IMG/VR virus record: IMGVR_UViG_3300021963_000213
Span: 1 to 45,936 of that record
Strand: one strand, 5' to 3'
From: a virus
DNA: 45,936 nucleotides
Shown here in pieces: positions 45,764 through 45,936 of the stretch (within the stretch, counting starts at the first letter, position 1; each line of letters begins with the position of its first letter). The notes beneath the pieces are model-generated. The model was not told the DNA's origin. It made no database searches and worked only from the letters and a program-made list of their open reading frames with translations. A program made the position numbers and the translations under genes.

Positions 45764-45936
45764 ATGAACACAAGAAAACAGTCAAATAATGCAAATGCAA
45801 ATGCAAATAAAATGCAAAAGACCCAGCGCAGTAAAGGGTCTTTGCTTGACGAAGTGTCCAAAAGCACTTATAATAATGACATTGTAGCGCAAAACACAGG
45901 AGCTAATATGCGTGTAAAAGTAACATTTAACAAAGC
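45764..45936 (+). CDS. Rightward early gene, 3' end outside window; start uncertain
   Basis: The frame is open from ATG 45764 to the window end. Two starts are possible. ATG 45764 lies six bases after a TATAAT (leaderless) and gives a 48-residue Asn/Ala/Gln-rich lead (MNTRKQSNNANANANK). ATG 45908 has a strong AGGAG ribosome-binding site five bases away and its own promoter (45846-45874) and begins MRVKVTFNK, like many small phage early proteins. I favour 45908 for the main protein. The sequence between holds a hairpin and could instead be a short untranslated or small-RNA segment. Confidence 0.5.
   Translation, partial: MNTRKQSNNANANANKMQKTQRSKGSLLDEVSKSTYNNDIVAQNTGANMRVKVTFNK
45791..45808 (+). 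repeat. Three 6-bp units (gcaaat)
   Basis: Perfect (gcaaat)x3 in the short ORF after the 45764 ATG, encoding alternating Ala and Asn. Possible slippage site. Confidence 0.8.
45817..45843 (+). other. 8-bp hairpin between two promoters
   Basis: AAAGACCC and GGGTCTTT pair around an 11-base loop, 3 bases before the next -35 box. There is no T run, so terminator function is weak; it could act as a transcript pause or small-RNA end. Confidence 0.4.
45846..45874 (+). promoter_or_regulatory. Sigma70-type promoter, third of the intergenic set
   Basis: TTGACG (45846-45851), 17-base spacer, TATAAT (45869-45874). Expected start ~45881, upstream of the AGGAG site of ATG 45908. It lies inside the reading frame that begins at 45764. 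Confidence 0.78.

Noticed and set aside
1-45936. tRNA or rRNA genes, integrase, insertion sequence ends
   Set aside because: No gap exceeds about 115 bases, no cloverleaf-like or terminal-inverted-repeat element was noticed, and no transposase or integrase motif is present.

Overview
This window reads as an AT-rich, strictly lytic-looking, T4-like contractile-tail phage (Caudoviricetes), most like the marine and freshwater T4-type phages. The reasons are a T4 gp61-type primase, a phage class Ia ribonucleotide reductase with its own thioredoxin, ThyX, dCMP deaminase, a SegE-like GIY-YIG protein, exact TATAAATA late-promoter boxes in intergenic gaps, and tightly packed genes with ATGA/TAATG overlaps. 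No integrase, repressor, tRNA or photosynthesis gene was seen. The host cannot be named from the sequence.

Layout. (1) 1-25750, plus strand: a very large tail-fibre and adhesin cluster. It holds two or three giant fibres built from a ~35-residue repeat with the signature NLYYTNARVY, a subtilisin-like (S8) protease, a fibre with an embedded cupredoxin-like domain that is cut by an in-frame TAG codon, a 1,623-residue protein with six LamG-type lectin modules, a 1,009-residue structural protein, a glycine-rich tip protein, and a collar protein with His-x-His motifs. (2) 25802-28541: two 2OG-Fe(II) oxygenases behind late promoters, then small conserved T4-like proteins, two of them membrane-anchored. 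(3) 28589-36546: replication, nucleotide-metabolism and lysis genes (primase, thyX, MazG-like, a spanin pair, nrdA, thioredoxin, nrdB, dCMP deaminase, a cytidylyltransferase), with four small cysteine-rich proteins overlapping them. (4) 36548-42725: a second adhesin cluster with a LamG tip, an Ig/His-x-His tip, a tail-assembly chaperone, and two tandem six-repeat Kelch-like proteins. (5) 42767-45649, minus strand: small early genes in two operons, each with a near-perfect sigma70 promoter. (6) 45656-45936: a divergent promoter region with three consensus-spaced sigma70 promoters; two of them place the expected transcription start on the A of an ATG.

How it fits together: host-type promoters drive the leftward early genes and at least the primase. 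TATAAATA-type promoters probably drive the structural, oxygenase and tip genes late. About two thirds of the window codes for host-recognition machinery. Its repeats, paralogues and mosaic modules indicate repeated recombination. The most unusual points are the amber codon in the fibre with the cupredoxin domain, the protease inside the fibre operon, the hairpin and promoter pair at the primase start, the leaderless divergent promoters, and the variable-loop repeat adhesins.
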